This document shows, piece by piece, positions 17,511-27,312 of a DNA stretch of 64,000 nt (positions are counted from its first letter, which is position 1; each line of letters starts with the position of its first letter). Source of the stretch: Cryomorpha sp963748925 (lineage in GTDB: Bacteria > Bacteroidota > Bacteroidia > Flavobacteriales_D > Cryomorphaceae); the NCBI GenBank assembly GCA_963748925.1, contig CAVVKG010000007.1, positions 62,001 through 126,000 on the forward strand, written 5' to 3'. A program made the position numbers and the translations under genes. The notes under the pieces were generated by a model that worked only from the letters and a program-made list of their open reading frames with translations, made no database searches and was not told where the DNA came from.

Positions 17511-19007
17511 GTGATAAAAGACCTCAGAAATACCTTCAAGCAAACAGCGATTTATGGAGTGAGTAACGTCCTGGTTAAAGCCACAGGTCTTATTTTACTG
17601 CCCATTTACACTAGTTCCTTGAGTACAGCCGACTATGGTATGCTGGTTTTACTGGAAATAATATCTCAATTTTTTATTGACGTTATTTCAATCAATCTTC
17701 CTGGAGCCATGCTTCGTATTGGTTCTGATACTAAAAGCCCTAAACGACAAAATCAAATTTATTTTACAGCTTTAATAATGTTGATAGCCACAGGGTTGGT
17801 TTTCTTAGCTGTTTTTCTACCTTTAAACGGCTTTTTTAGTCAGGCATTCTTTGATTCAAAGGTTTATGCAGACTATTTTACAATCGTTTTTATCTCTATA
17901 GTTATTGAGATTCTTGGAATAATGCCTCTGCAACTTTTGCGACTCCGTGAGAGAGCAGACCAATACTTGTTTTTCTTCGGATTGAAACTAGCTGCATTGA
18001 TTGGCTTCATCTGGTACTTTGTTAGTATTCAAGAAATGGGGGTTTATGGTGCCATAGTAGGTGTCTTACTTGCGAACATCACTCTTTTACTCGGCACATT
18101 CTCATTCCAATTTAAAAACATGCTTCCAAGATTTGACAAGAAAGTAGCCAAAGAATTGTTTCAATTTGGTGCTCCTTTGATATTTACGAGTATAGCTGCA
18201 ATCCTTCTCACTATATCTGATCGATTGATTATAAAATTTTATGGCGAATTAGCTGACGTCGGAATCTATACGCTCGCATATAAAGTAGGTAGTGTTTCTA
18301 ATTTGCTGATTATTGGAAGCTTTGCTCTTGGCTTTTTGCCAATAGCATTTAAGAAATTTGGAGATCCGAACTTCAATCGGTTCTTTAGTAAAATGCTAAC
18401 TTATTTTATCGGTATTACCGTAGTTCTTACTTTAATCGTTTCACTTTTTAGCAAGGAGGGTATTAAATTGATAAGCAGCGACAATCCCGATTTTTGGATT
18501 GCTGTTGTCCTTGTGCCTTTTATAGCATACATGTTCTTGTTCAAGGCTTTACAGAACTACTTATCCTATATTTTTCTTCTAATTAAAAGAACTCGTTTTC
18601 ACGCTCAGATTACTGTGCTGGGGGTAATCTTAAATATTGGACTGAATTTTCTATTAATTCCAAAAATGGATATTTACGGAGCAATAGCAGCCACTGGAAT
18701 CAGCTATATTACTATGGGGATATATACTTACTATCTCGCTCAAAAAAACTATCCAATAAAGTACGAATTCAATCGAATCATGCTATTGCTAGCAGGATGC
18801 GCAATTTTTATTGCTATCGGAATTTATTTTAATGACTTCAATTTAATTAGTCGCCTTCTTATTAAAAGCGGCCTCGTAATTGGCTTTGGAGTTTTTGTTT
18901 TTTACGGCATCGCAGATCATGTAGAAAGAGAAAAAGTAAGAAAGACCTGGAAAATTTTGAAAAAAGGTGATTTCAACAAACTGTTTCAAGTATGGACATC
19001 CTCTTAG
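17511..19007 (+). CDS. Wzx-type polysaccharide flippase
   Basis: This 498-residue integral membrane protein has about 12-14 hydrophobic segments. It starts TFKQTAIYGVSNVLVKATGL with ILLPIYTSSLSTADYGML next, the hallmark beginning of MATE/MVF-superfamily polysaccharide transporters. It should flip an undecaprenyl-linked oligosaccharide across the inner membrane. The start is GTG 17511, chosen because it begins exactly where the family begins and no in-frame ATG lies just upstream. It follows the AsnB-like gene by 53 bases and probably shares its transcript. It is convergent with the LicC-like gene, nine bases away. Confidence 0.88.
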   Translation: MIKDLRNTFKQTAIYGVSNVLVKATGLILLPIYTSSLSTADYGMLVLLEIISQFFIDVISINLPGAMLRIGSDTKSPKRQNQIYFTALIMLIATGLVFLAVFLPLNGFFSQAFFDSKVYADYFTIVFISIVIEILGIMPLQLLRLRERADQYLFFFGLKLAALIGFIWYFVSIQEMGVYGAIVGVLLANITLLLGTFSFQFKNMLPRFDKKVAKELFQFGAPLIFTSIAAILLTISDRLIIKFYGELADVGIYTLAYKVGSVSNLLIIGSFALGFLPIAFKKFGDPNFNRFFSKMLTYFIGITVVLTLIVSLFSKEGIKLISSDNPDFWIAVVLVPFIAYMFLFKALQNYLSYIFLLIKRTRFHAQITVLGVILNIGLNFLLIPKMDIYGAIAATGISYITMGIYTYYLAQKNYPIKYEFNRIMLLLAGCAIFIAIGIYFNDFNLISRLLIKSGLVIGFGVFVFYGIADHVEREKVRKTWKILKKGDFNKLFQVWTSS

Positions 19008-19016
19008 CTACTGATC

Positions 19017-19772
19017 TCACTTTTTCATCTTTCTCAGAATAAGCTCTTTTAAATCTTCGATATCAGGATGAAAATCAACTTCCTGCCAGTCATCCCTACC
19101 AACTTCAAAGTGTTTTATTCTTACACCATCTATAGCGAGACTATTAAATATTTCTAGCCAAAATTTATTTTTATACTCTTCCTGACGAACTAACTTCAGA
19201 ATTTTGTTTCGAAATAGATTTCTATACTTTTCACCTTTAATAATTGTCAGGCCTACAGATTCTGCATCGATGTATTCCTTTTCGATCTTCTTACTAATTA
19301 GCGCTATAGCGCCCTCGTCATCAAACCTCACCTTCATGTCATCCTCATCAAACTCCTCTTTAAAATTGATACAAACGCGGATTCCGTCTTCTTCTGCGCA
19401 TTCAGCATTTAATATTTTATAAACAGAATCTTCGTAAATATTATCCCCATTGGTAATAATAAAATTCTCATTCTGCATTAAATGCTGAGCAGTCCAGAGC
19501 GAAAAAAGATTGTTACTGATGTCATAAAATGGATTGTATACTATTTGAATAGGGATATCTGATCGGTACCCGGTTACCTTAGCTTCAATTTGCTCAGACC
19601 TATATCCTGTAATTATAACTACTTCCTTTATATGTTCACATTTAATAGCACCTTTTAGTTGTTGTTCAAGCATTGTTGATCCGTTACCCAAATCAATTAA
19701 TGATTTTGGTGTATTATCTGTCAAAGGTCGCAAGCGGGTACCCTTTCCCGCGGCAAGTATTATCATTCTCAT
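19017..19772 (-). CDS. LicC-like sugar/choline-phosphate nucleotidyltransferase
   Basis: This 251-residue protein has the nucleotidyltransferase signature MIILAAGKGTRLRPLTDNTPKS at its start. It also has YNPFYDISNNLFSLW (~residues 80-95) and the metal-binding ITNGDNIY (~112). NNLFSLW is characteristic of the phosphocholine cytidylyltransferase (LicC) subgroup. It would make a CDP- or other NDP-activated building block for a surface glycan. The exact substrate is not determined. It is third in a minus-strand operon GT4-asnB-licC-like, 29 bases after asnB. Together with the glycerophosphotransferase at 23027, it suggests phosphodiester-linked decoration. Confidence 0.75.
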   Translation of the reverse strand: MRMIILAAGKGTRLRPLTDNTPKSLIDLGNGSTMLEQQLKGAIKCEHIKEVVIITGYRSEQIEAKVTGYRSDIPIQIVYNPFYDISNNLFSLWTAQHLMQNENFIITNGDNIYEDSVYKILNAECAEEDGIRVCINFKEEFDEDDMKVRFDDEGAIALISKKIEKEYIDAESVGLTIIKGEKYRNLFRNKILKLVRQEEYKNKFWLEIFNSLAIDGVRIKHFEVGRDDWQEVDFHPDIEDLKELILRKMKK

Positions 19773-19801
19773 ATTTACAATCTCTGTTATTTCAAAACAC
19801 T

Positions 19802-21739
19802 TTAATCAATATATGCTCTAAACCATAATTCTAGATTAAGGAGCATCCACCATTTAATTCCACTTGCACTATTTGACCCCAAGGTAGGATTATTCAAAGC
19901 TTTTTCAAGATAGGTAACATTTAAAATCCCCCTTTGCCGTGTTTTTTCATCAAGCAAAATCTCTTTCAGGTAATTGTTAAATTCACCTCCAAACCAATGC
20001 TGAAGAGGAACCGGAAATCCCATTTTCTTTCTGTAAAGAATTTTACTGGGTAAATCTTTTTCTAAAGCTTTCTTTAAAATATACTTTGGCGTATCGTAAA
20101 TTTCACTTATTTGGTCAGAATTCAAGACAGAACCAGCATTTTTAGCTTCTTGCGAATTCCAGCGTAACTTGTGATGCACAGGCATTTTTAATGCTAGCTC
20201 AACCAGCCGATGATCTACAAAAGGAACGCGAGCCTCAACAGAAGTCGCCATTGTAGTAGTATCTACCCTATTGAGCAAACCAATAATATGCATTTTTTCA
20301 AATATCCAGGGATAACGGGCTTCAGTTGGTAAATTTTCTATTTCTGAAAAATGCTCGTAAAAAGGTTCATTTACTCTCCTGTCATTATCAAGGTGCTCAA
20401 CAAGTTCAGGAGTAAAAAGATCTTTTTTTTCCTCCCATTTAATATATTGGTATTGATGAATGAAGTGGTCAATCTGTTTGTAAGGATTCTTTATGGACTT
20501 TAAATCATACTTTTCACTCAAATTCTTAACTAATAACGAATTAGCGTCGGTCAGTTGATTATTATTTAAGAGTTTTACTATTCTTTGGTAGTCATACGAA
20601 CTCCTAAAAATCCTTCCATATCCAGCAAATATCTCATCTGCTCCTTCACCCGACAAAACAACTGTAATTTGCTTTTTGAGCTCTCTTGACATTGTATATA
20701 ATGCGGGTTCATTTGGAACGCCCAGAGGGGCATCCTTAAAATGAATGAGTTGCCGCATGGTCTCAAAATAATTCTTTGAATTGAGAATTATTTCGTGATG
20801 ATCCGTTTTATATTTTTTAGCGACAATCTCAGCATAATCAAATTCATTATATCCCTTTTCAGAAAAACCTATTGTGAATGTCTTTACAGGATTATTGCTT
20901 TGCTGAGCCATCAAGGCCACTATAGCACTTGAATCAACTCCCCCACTCAAATAAGCACCAATAGGAACATCTGAAATCATGCGGTAGCCCACTGCACTCT
21001 TTAATAATGCACGTGTTTCCTTCACATAATGTGCCTCTCCCAGATCTTCCTTATCCATTTCAGTAGGCAAGTCCCAATATTTGTGTTCTGAAATATCACC
21101 GTTCTGCACTTTCAAATAGTGGCCCTGTTTCAGGCATTTCACTTCTTTAAAAAAAGTATTGCCTCCAACGGGATAACGGTAACTCAAATAACTTGAAACG
21201 GAATCCAAATCAGCGGTACGTGGAAATCCCGGGTACTTCAAAATCGATTTAATTTCTGAACCGAAAAGAACTCGATCATCGAATTTCGCAAAGTGTAAAG
21301 GTTTAATACCAACTCTATCGCGAACTAAATAAGTTGTAGAACTTCTAAAATCATGTAAGGCAAAAGCAAACATGCCATTAAATTCTTCTAAACAATCAAT
21401 ACCATACTCAAGGTATGCGTTAATAATGACTTCGGTATCGGTATGATTCTTAAAAACACAGCCTTTATCCGCAAGCTTTTCTTTGATTTCCAGAAAATTA
21501 TAAATCTCACCATTGAATATTATGACCACTTGTTTGTTGGCGTCAAACATAGGTTGATTTCCAGCTTCACTTAAGTCAATGATTTTCAATCGACGGTGGC
21601 CAAAAGAAATTCTATCATCCTGATAAAAACCGTCGGCATCAGGCCCGCGATGTGCTATGCAATCGGTCATCTCTCGCAGAATTTTGCCGGGTAACTCCTT
21701 TTGACCTGTTACATTAACTACTCCTGTAATTCCACACAT
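19802..21739 (-). CDS. asnB: Asparagine synthetase (glutamine-hydrolysing)
   Basis: This 645-residue protein has both AsnB domains. The class II glutaminase has Cys2 (MCGITGVVN) and RGPDADG, with FNGEIYNF and HTDTEVI further on. The synthetase domain has the intact PP-loop LSGGVDSSAIVALMA (~residue 265) and VVLSGEGADEIFAGYGR. It converts aspartate, glutamine and ATP to asparagine or, in glycan loci, amidates a sugar acid. Its position between GT4 and a nucleotidyltransferase, in one operon, favours a role in glycan amidation, though that is inference. The gap to the upstream GT4 gene is 21 bases. Confidence 0.9.
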   Translation of the reverse strand: MCGITGVVNVTGQKELPGKILREMTDCIAHRGPDADGFYQDDRISFGHRRLKIIDLSEAGNQPMFDANKQVVIIFNGEIYNFLEIKEKLADKGCVFKNHTDTEVIINAYLEYGIDCLEEFNGMFAFALHDFRSSTTYLVRDRVGIKPLHFAKFDDRVLFGSEIKSILKYPGFPRTADLDSVSSYLSYRYPVGGNTFFKEVKCLKQGHYLKVQNGDISEHKYWDLPTEMDKEDLGEAHYVKETRALLKSAVGYRMISDVPIGAYLSGGVDSSAIVALMAQQSNNPVKTFTIGFSEKGYNEFDYAEIVAKKYKTDHHEIILNSKNYFETMRQLIHFKDAPLGVPNEPALYTMSRELKKQITVVLSGEGADEIFAGYGRIFRSSYDYQRIVKLLNNNQLTDANSLLVKNLSEKYDLKSIKNPYKQIDHFIHQYQYIKWEEKKDLFTPELVEHLDNDRRVNEPFYEHFSEIENLPTEARYPWIFEKMHIIGLLNRVDTTTMATSVEARVPFVDHRLVELALKMPVHHKLRWNSQEAKNAGSVLNSDQISEIYDTPKYILKKALEKDLPSKILYRKKMGFPVPLQHWFGGEFNNYLKEILLDEKTRQRGILNVTYLEKALNNPTLGSNSASGIKWWMLLNLELWFRAYID

Positions 21740-21760
21740 AAATCAATTTTCAAAAGGTTG

Positions 21761-22912
21761 TTAGTAGTTAGCTACAATTTGACTCCCTACTCTTTCGGGG
21801 TTAAATAATTCTGAGGCGCTTTGCGCAATTGTAACTCTATCGTATTCCATATGCGTTCTGGAAAACAAAAGTAAAGCTTCTTTCCAAGCCTGTGCTGAGT
21901 TTTCAGAAACCAATATTCCTGAAGCATCAGAAACCAGCTCATTAAGGGCAGGTACATCACTTACAACACAAGGAGTACCACAGCATAAGGCCTCAGCCAC
22001 GACTACTCCAAAAGTTTCAGCCAGAGAAGGATGAATAAGGCCATCACTGCGCTGAAGTAATTCGGCAATCTCTCTTTTCTTAATGAAACCAAGACATTTA
22101 ACATGGTTGTTAATTCCTAAAGTCTCAATTCTAGCCTTGAAATCTTCGAGCCCTAAGCCTCCTCCTACAAAATGAATATTGAAAGTGCTGCGCTCCTCAG
22201 TGCTCATTAATTCCATAGCATCCAATATTAGACCAGGCAGTTTAAAAAGCCTGCGCCCCAAACTAAAATTAGTAATGCAAACAAGCTCTAACCTCTCTGA
22301 TCTTATTTTATTTTCACTAAAGCAAAACATGCGGGTATCCACGACATTCGGAATAACTTGAAATTTCAAATCTCCGCCAATTTCCCGTTGAATGGTTTTC
22401 TTTAAATAGTTTGAAACCGGGAAAATAGATTTAGCCTTTTTATACGCACTTATACCATATTTAGAATTAACATAAGGTGTTTTAATGTACCACGGTAATC
22501 CACTCCAATGTTCGCTCAGGACAAATGGCAAATTAAGCTTCCCAGCAAGATAAGAGGCAATTGCACCGGCCTGAAATATTACGTTCCCATGGATGATATC
22601 AGGCTTCCATGATGGAGCAATCTTTTGTTCAAAGTATCCGAAGGCAACTGAGTTCAGCAATTTATTAAGGAGATATATGAACTTATATGCAAAACTGAAA
22701 ATTATTATTTGGTGAGTCTCGATACCATTCTCATCCGAATATACTTCGATTTGTTTTCTAAATAAGGAGTTTCCCTTTTGTGGCCATACCTGAAGCACTT
22801 TTAATTGAATTCCGGGTTGTGTCGCGATGGCTTTAGCATGTTCTTTAATAAAAACACCCAAGCCTGGATTAGTTAAAGTTGGATACCAGCAAGTGACAAA
22901 TAAAACATTCAT
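21761..22912 (-). CDS. Glycosyltransferase family 4 protein
   Basis: This 383-residue GT-B enzyme begins MNVLFVTCWYPTLTNPGLGVF, typical of Bacteroidota GT4 proteins. It has DIIHGNVIFQAGAIASYLAGK and LPFVLSEHWSGLPW in the acceptor half. The donor site is HPSLAETFGVVVAEALCCGT (~residues 295-315) with the retaining E-x7-E motif. It should add a sugar to the repeat unit made by this cluster. It is the first gene of the minus-strand operon with asnB and the LicC-like gene and is divergent from the glycerophosphotransferase. No exact TAnnTTTG box is seen upstream. Confidence 0.85.
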   Translation of the reverse strand: MNVLFVTCWYPTLTNPGLGVFIKEHAKAIATQPGIQLKVLQVWPQKGNSLFRKQIEVYSDENGIETHQIIIFSFAYKFIYLLNKLLNSVAFGYFEQKIAPSWKPDIIHGNVIFQAGAIASYLAGKLNLPFVLSEHWSGLPWYIKTPYVNSKYGISAYKKAKSIFPVSNYLKKTIQREIGGDLKFQVIPNVVDTRMFCFSENKIRSERLELVCITNFSLGRRLFKLPGLILDAMELMSTEERSTFNIHFVGGGLGLEDFKARIETLGINNHVKCLGFIKKREIAELLQRSDGLIHPSLAETFGVVVAEALCCGTPCVVSDVPALNELVSDASGILVSENSAQAWKEALLLFSRTHMEYDRVTIAQSASELFNPERVGSQIVANY

Positions 22913-23026
22913 TGCAGCGACTTTGATAATTTTTGGAAGTTATATTTTAATGGTTTGCAAATTAAGATCTATCAACTCTCATAAGATTTTCAATCTTTGT
23001 AGTAGTTAATTAAACCCGAACCTCTA

Positions 23027-24160
23027 ATGTCAAAATGGATCGTTGCAATTATACAGTTTTGTGTGCAAAGGTTGGACTATATCTGGCCAAAAGATGATGA
23101 TTTATGGGTTTTCGGATCAAATAACGGCCGTAAGATTGATGGAAACCCAAAGGCAATTTATGACAGCTTGCAAAAACGCAATATTGAAAACTGTTACTTT
23201 ATAACGAATGATCCAAATCCGGATTACCAGACACTCCCATTCAAAAGTCTAAAACCCCTGTTCATTTTCCTTAAAGCAAAAAATGTGGTTATAAGTCACG
23301 GCCTTTGGGATACAGGTTTTTTAAAATCTTCCTCTCGCAAACGTGTTATTCAAACCTGGCATGGCATCCCGGTTAAGAGAATTGGTTTTGAAACTCCCGG
23401 AATAACTAAAACAGAGAACTCAGATTTAAAAGGACATGCTGGCTCCATCGACTATTTTATGGTTTCATCAGATTACTGTGCTGAACTATTTCACGATACT
23501 TTACACATTCCCAAATCAAAATTCTTAAAGGTTGGGCAGGCTAGAAATGACATGATGGTCAACGGTAAAAGTGCTTTTTCCATTCGAGATAAATTTGGAT
23601 TAGACCCCGATTGTAAATTGGTTCTCTACGCCCCTACCTTTCGAAAAAATGGAGATTTACCTTTCTTTCAATTTCCGGATTTTGATCTTGGTAGCCTCAG
23701 GTCATCCTTAGAAAGTGAGAACATTATACTCTTGCTCAGGCCACACATAAGCGACAGCGGTAGACTAGAGAAATTTTTGAGTAAAAATATCTTCCTTTTT
23801 TCGAGTGAACAGCAAGCAGAAATTAATGAAGTCCTATTTGAAATGGATGGATTAATAACTGACTATTCATCAATTTTTATTGACTACTTATTACTAAATC
23901 GACCCGTATTTTTCACCTGTTTTGATTATGAAGATTACATTAAAAATGAGCGCGGAAAATTTTTGGAGAATGATTATTTAAATTGGATTCCGGGGGTGAA
24001 TATCCTAAGTCAGGAAGAATTTACTAAAGCCCTGCAAGTCTATAAAAATCCGGATGCCGACAAATGGAAAAATAGACGAGAGGAATTAAAAATCAAATAT
24101 CACGAATATCAAACCTCAAATACTACAGAAAATCTACTAAGCGGAATTTCAAGAATTTAA
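23027..24160 (+). CDS. CDP-glycerol glycerophosphotransferase family protein (TagB/TagF-like)
   Basis: This 377-residue protein matches the teichoic-acid glycerophosphotransferase family. It has NVVISHGLWD, RVIQTWHGIPVKRIG (~residue 108), DYFMVSSDYCAELF, VLYAPTFRKNG (~200) and the catalytic-site segment MDGLITDYSSIFIDYLLLNRPV (~285), plus FTCFDYEDY. It transfers glycerol- or ribitol-phosphate from a CDP-alditol to a growing chain. In Gram-negatives such enzymes build or cap phosphodiester-containing capsules and O-antigens. It is monocistronic and divergent from the GT4-asnB-licC operon; the upstream AATCTTTG is one mismatch from the -7 consensus. Confidence 0.85.
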   Translation: MSKWIVAIIQFCVQRLDYIWPKDDDLWVFGSNNGRKIDGNPKAIYDSLQKRNIENCYFITNDPNPDYQTLPFKSLKPLFIFLKAKNVVISHGLWDTGFLKSSSRKRVIQTWHGIPVKRIGFETPGITKTENSDLKGHAGSIDYFMVSSDYCAELFHDTLHIPKSKFLKVGQARNDMMVNGKSAFSIRDKFGLDPDCKLVLYAPTFRKNGDLPFFQFPDFDLGSLRSSLESENIILLLRPHISDSGRLEKFLSKNIFLFSSEQQAEINEVLFEMDGLITDYSSIFIDYLLLNRPVFFTCFDYEDYIKNERGKFLENDYLNWIPGVNILSQEEFTKALQVYKNPDADKWKNRREELKIKYHEYQTSNTTENLLSGISRI

Positions 24161-24275
24161 AATTGCCCGCTACAACCCTCTAAGCACGTCGCATAGGAAT
24201 TATATCATCTAACTAAATCACAATACCTAAACACAAACTTGAAGCCTTACTAGAAAGTAAATAGGAAAACTAATT

Positions 24276-26963
24276 TCATTGTGTCTTTAAACCTTCTGGT
24301 TCTTCTTTCCCCTTCTTCTCTTTCCAAAACCCAAAAGCAAGCAAAAGCAAAACAGCCACAGAAAACACGCTGCTCAAAACATTTGCAGTAGCATAAGATT
24401 GCGGCTCAAACTTAAATTCTATTGTATGGGTACCTTCAGGAATAATCATACCCCTCAGCATATAGTTTGCTCTGAAATAGTCTACTTTCTCGCCATCGAG
24501 GTAGGCATTCCACCCATCGGCATAATACATTTCAGAAAAAATGGTGGCCTGTGGAACCGGCGATTCATAGATGTACTTGATGTAATTTGGAAGATGCGTG
24601 TCAACCGCAATACGCGCATCTGCAGATTCTGAATAATTGAAACCGGATATCTGTGACTCAAATCGCTCATCAACAACAGCTTCTGAGCGGGTGTTAAACT
24701 CACTTAGCTCAGCAATTTCAGCATCAGCGTTATTAACTTTTATCAAATCTTCTACAAACCAGGCGCTGCCCATTGCAAATGGGTTTTGCATTGGTGGAGC
24801 ATCATTGTTGTAAATGATGTATTTGATATTCAGCATGTTCAAAATATCGGCCTGCCGAAGTACACTGTTTATGTTCTCCACAGTCGGGTCTGTCTGCAAA
24901 GCTTTAATAACAGTACTTATTTCTGCTCCAATATTAAAATCGTAAACCTCTTGAATACGTTTTAGCTTTGCCCCATGATATCCGCCAATAGACTTGTGAA
25001 AATAGGCAGTACGCGCATCCTGAAAAGTACCGCTAATAGGTAGAACGCGGTAATCTGTATTGAATCGAAGAGCTGCAAATTTCACATCATTCAATTCGTC
25101 AGCTCCGGGTTTTCTTTTCCCTTTATTTTCAGCTAAATATTCGTTGACAGATTCATCAATCGCATCTTCAAGACGCGGATTACCCTGAGTTTCACGTTTT
25201 AAAATTTCCAAATCAACAGGCGAAACTGCATATCCTGACTTGGCATCTTCTTTGGGTTGCCACTGCACAAACTTACCCCTGTTCTTTTCATTGTTCAAGT
25301 ATCGTTTGTCTACAGGCCAGAGATCAACTAAAACCAACACGGCTAAGGCACCTATGAGCAAGGGAGCTTTCAACTTTCGTTTTGCAAAAGCCCAAATCAA
25401 AACAACACCAATTAGAACAAAAGCTAACGAACGGAATGTATCTTCTCTAAACATGGAGATGCGCTCAGCCTTCAAAGCATCAGCATAGCCTAAAACCTCT
25501 ACACCGGCGTTTCCGCCCATAGCAGCATTAAAAGCATTGGATTCATTCGCACTTATAAAGCTAAAAAACGTATCGGGTATAGCGAGAAAAAGCAACAGAA
25601 GACCTACCAAAGCTCCTGAAACAGCAAGAAACTTCTTTTTTTGATCAATTACGAAATTTGGATTCTTAAATAGATTTCTTAAGAACAAGAATCCCAAAAG
25701 TGGAAAAACCAGTTCAGTTATGGACAAGATAATGGTTACCGCTCTGAATTTGTGATATCCCGGAACAAAGTCTAAAAATAAATCGGTGAGCCCCATAAAG
25801 TTCTTACCCCAGGAAAGCATAATAGTAAGTATCGCTGTTGCTACCAAAGCCCATTTTATGGGACCTTCAATAAAAAAAGCACCCAATAAAAAGAGCAAAA
25901 CAATGAGCGCACCGACATATACAGGTCCCGAAGTAAAGGGCTGGTCACCCCAATAAGTGTTCGGAAAAACATTAGTAGCCTGGTATCCACGAGCCAGTTG
26001 GTTGTACAATTGCGGATTTTCTTTCTGGGTGTTTTCGTCAATCAGCGCACCTGAACCACCACCATGTGCATTGGGAATTAAGAAAGAGAATGTTTCGCCA
26101 ATTCCATAACTCCACTGCGTAACATAATCGCGATCGAGGCCGGCTGTAACATTATCGGCATTTGATGACCCATCGGGTTTAATAGTTAACTCTGATGCAC
26201 CACGCGTGGTGTACTTACCATAATTGTAGGTGTTCCAAAGAATATTTGAATTGGCCAGAACTCCTATAACTCCCGCAACTAAAAGAAATGCAGAAGCTTT
26301 GACAAATTGAGGAACCGTTTTCAACTTAATAGCCTGAATTAATTTAGCCAGGGCATAAAAAGCAACCAAAAAGCCAAAGTAATAGGTGATTTGAACGTGG
26401 TTGGCATGAATTTGAAGCGCCACGAAAAAGGCACTTACGGCAGCTCCAAGCAAAAATTTACCTCGATAAGTCCAGATAATACCTGCTAAAATAGGTGCTA
26501 AATATCCAATGGCATGGGCTTTGGAATTGTGTCCGGCCTGAATAATAATCAAGAAATAGGATGAGAAAGCAAAAGCCGCAGCACCCACAGCTGCCAACCC
26601 GGGCCTTAATCGAAAAGTGAGTAAAAGCAAATAAAAACCAAGCATGTAGAGAAAAAGATAATTCACAGGACTCGGCAATCCAAGCGTCAAAATATCGTCA
26701 ACAAGTCCGAGAATGTCATTGGGATATTTAACCGAAATTTGATAAGCCGGCATTCCGCCAAACATAGAGTTTGTCCAGAGTGGCTCTTCGCCAAACATTC
26801 TTCTAAACTCTACGATTTCCTTCGACATTCCACGAAAGTGGGTAATATCGCCCTGCTTAAGCTTGTTTCCTGTAAAGGCAGGATAAAAATAAATGGCACT
26901 CAACCCAACAAAAGCCGCTATGACAATTATGTGAGGAAGAATTTTTCGGAAAATTTGACTCAT
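24276..26963 (-). CDS. YfhO family membrane protein
   Basis: This 895-residue protein has about a dozen transmembrane helices in the N-terminal ~560 residues, a soluble segment at ~560-845, and one further helix near the C-terminus (VLSSVFSVAVLLLLAFGF). The pattern LSAIYFYPAFTGNKLKQGD, MFGGMPAYQISVKYPND and the late YADGWNAYLDGE belong to the YfhO family. YfhO proteins resemble GT-C glycosyltransferases; in Firmicutes they act in lipoteichoic-acid glycosylation. In Bacteroidota their substrate is unknown. It follows the DUF4834 gene by nine bases, so they form an operon. Confidence 0.85.
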   Translation of the reverse strand: MSQIFRKILPHIIVIAAFVGLSAIYFYPAFTGNKLKQGDITHFRGMSKEIVEFRRMFGEEPLWTNSMFGGMPAYQISVKYPNDILGLVDDILTLGLPSPVNYLFLYMLGFYLLLLTFRLRPGLAAVGAAAFAFSSYFLIIIQAGHNSKAHAIGYLAPILAGIIWTYRGKFLLGAAVSAFFVALQIHANHVQITYYFGFLVAFYALAKLIQAIKLKTVPQFVKASAFLLVAGVIGVLANSNILWNTYNYGKYTTRGASELTIKPDGSSNADNVTAGLDRDYVTQWSYGIGETFSFLIPNAHGGGSGALIDENTQKENPQLYNQLARGYQATNVFPNTYWGDQPFTSGPVYVGALIVLLFLLGAFFIEGPIKWALVATAILTIMLSWGKNFMGLTDLFLDFVPGYHKFRAVTIILSITELVFPLLGFLFLRNLFKNPNFVIDQKKKFLAVSGALVGLLLLFLAIPDTFFSFISANESNAFNAAMGGNAGVEVLGYADALKAERISMFREDTFRSLAFVLIGVVLIWAFAKRKLKAPLLIGALAVLVLVDLWPVDKRYLNNEKNRGKFVQWQPKEDAKSGYAVSPVDLEILKRETQGNPRLEDAIDESVNEYLAENKGKRKPGADELNDVKFAALRFNTDYRVLPISGTFQDARTAYFHKSIGGYHGAKLKRIQEVYDFNIGAEISTVIKALQTDPTVENINSVLRQADILNMLNIKYIIYNNDAPPMQNPFAMGSAWFVEDLIKVNNADAEIAELSEFNTRSEAVVDERFESQISGFNYSESADARIAVDTHLPNYIKYIYESPVPQATIFSEMYYADGWNAYLDGEKVDYFRANYMLRGMIIPEGTHTIEFKFEPQSYATANVLSSVFSVAVLLLLAFGFWKEKKGKEEPEGLKTQ

Positions 26964-26972
26964 AATGGAGGT

Positions 26973-27209
26973 TTAATCAAGTTCTTCAAAATCAACGTAC
27001 TCGCCTTCCCCACTATCCTTACGCTTGCGATTCGCCTTTTCAGGATTTGTATATTCAATGCGTACTTCACCTTCTGGCCTAACGTCATTTTGACGAGTCC
27101 TGGTGGATCTATTTTGATTGTTTGCGCGGCTTTTGGGAGGCAAAAATATGCGTCCTATAAACCTAACGGCAAAATATAAAAGAAGAAGAATGGCTAAAAC
27201 ACGTAACAC
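26973..27209 (-). CDS. DUF4834 family small membrane protein
   Basis: This 78-residue protein has one N-terminal transmembrane helix (LRVLAILLLLYFAVRFIGR) and a charged, probably disordered tail ending GEYVDFEELD. Size, layout and position directly before yfhO match the Bacteroidota DUF4834 family. The start is GTG 27209; no ATG lies in frame near the hydrophobic segment. Its role is unknown. The constant pairing with YfhO suggests a partner or stability factor, which is inference. Confidence 0.75.
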   Translation of the reverse strand: MLRVLAILLLLYFAVRFIGRIFLPPKSRANNQNRSTRTRQNDVRPEGEVRIEYTNPEKANRKRKDSGEGEYVDFEELD

Positions 27210-27246
27210 TGCCGATTATCTTAGTTGTTAAAACTCAAGTTTACTT

Positions 27247-27254
27247 CAAATATA
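27247..27254 (-). promoter_or_regulatory. -7 box of the DUF4834-yfhO operon
   Basis: The minus strand reads TATATTTG, 37 bases before GTG 27209. No -33 at the usual spacing is seen. Confidence 0.5.
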
Positions 27255-27312
27255 GGCTTATTGCAAATAATTGAAAATGTCTTATGCACAATCGAGGTGT
27301 TGTTATATAAAG

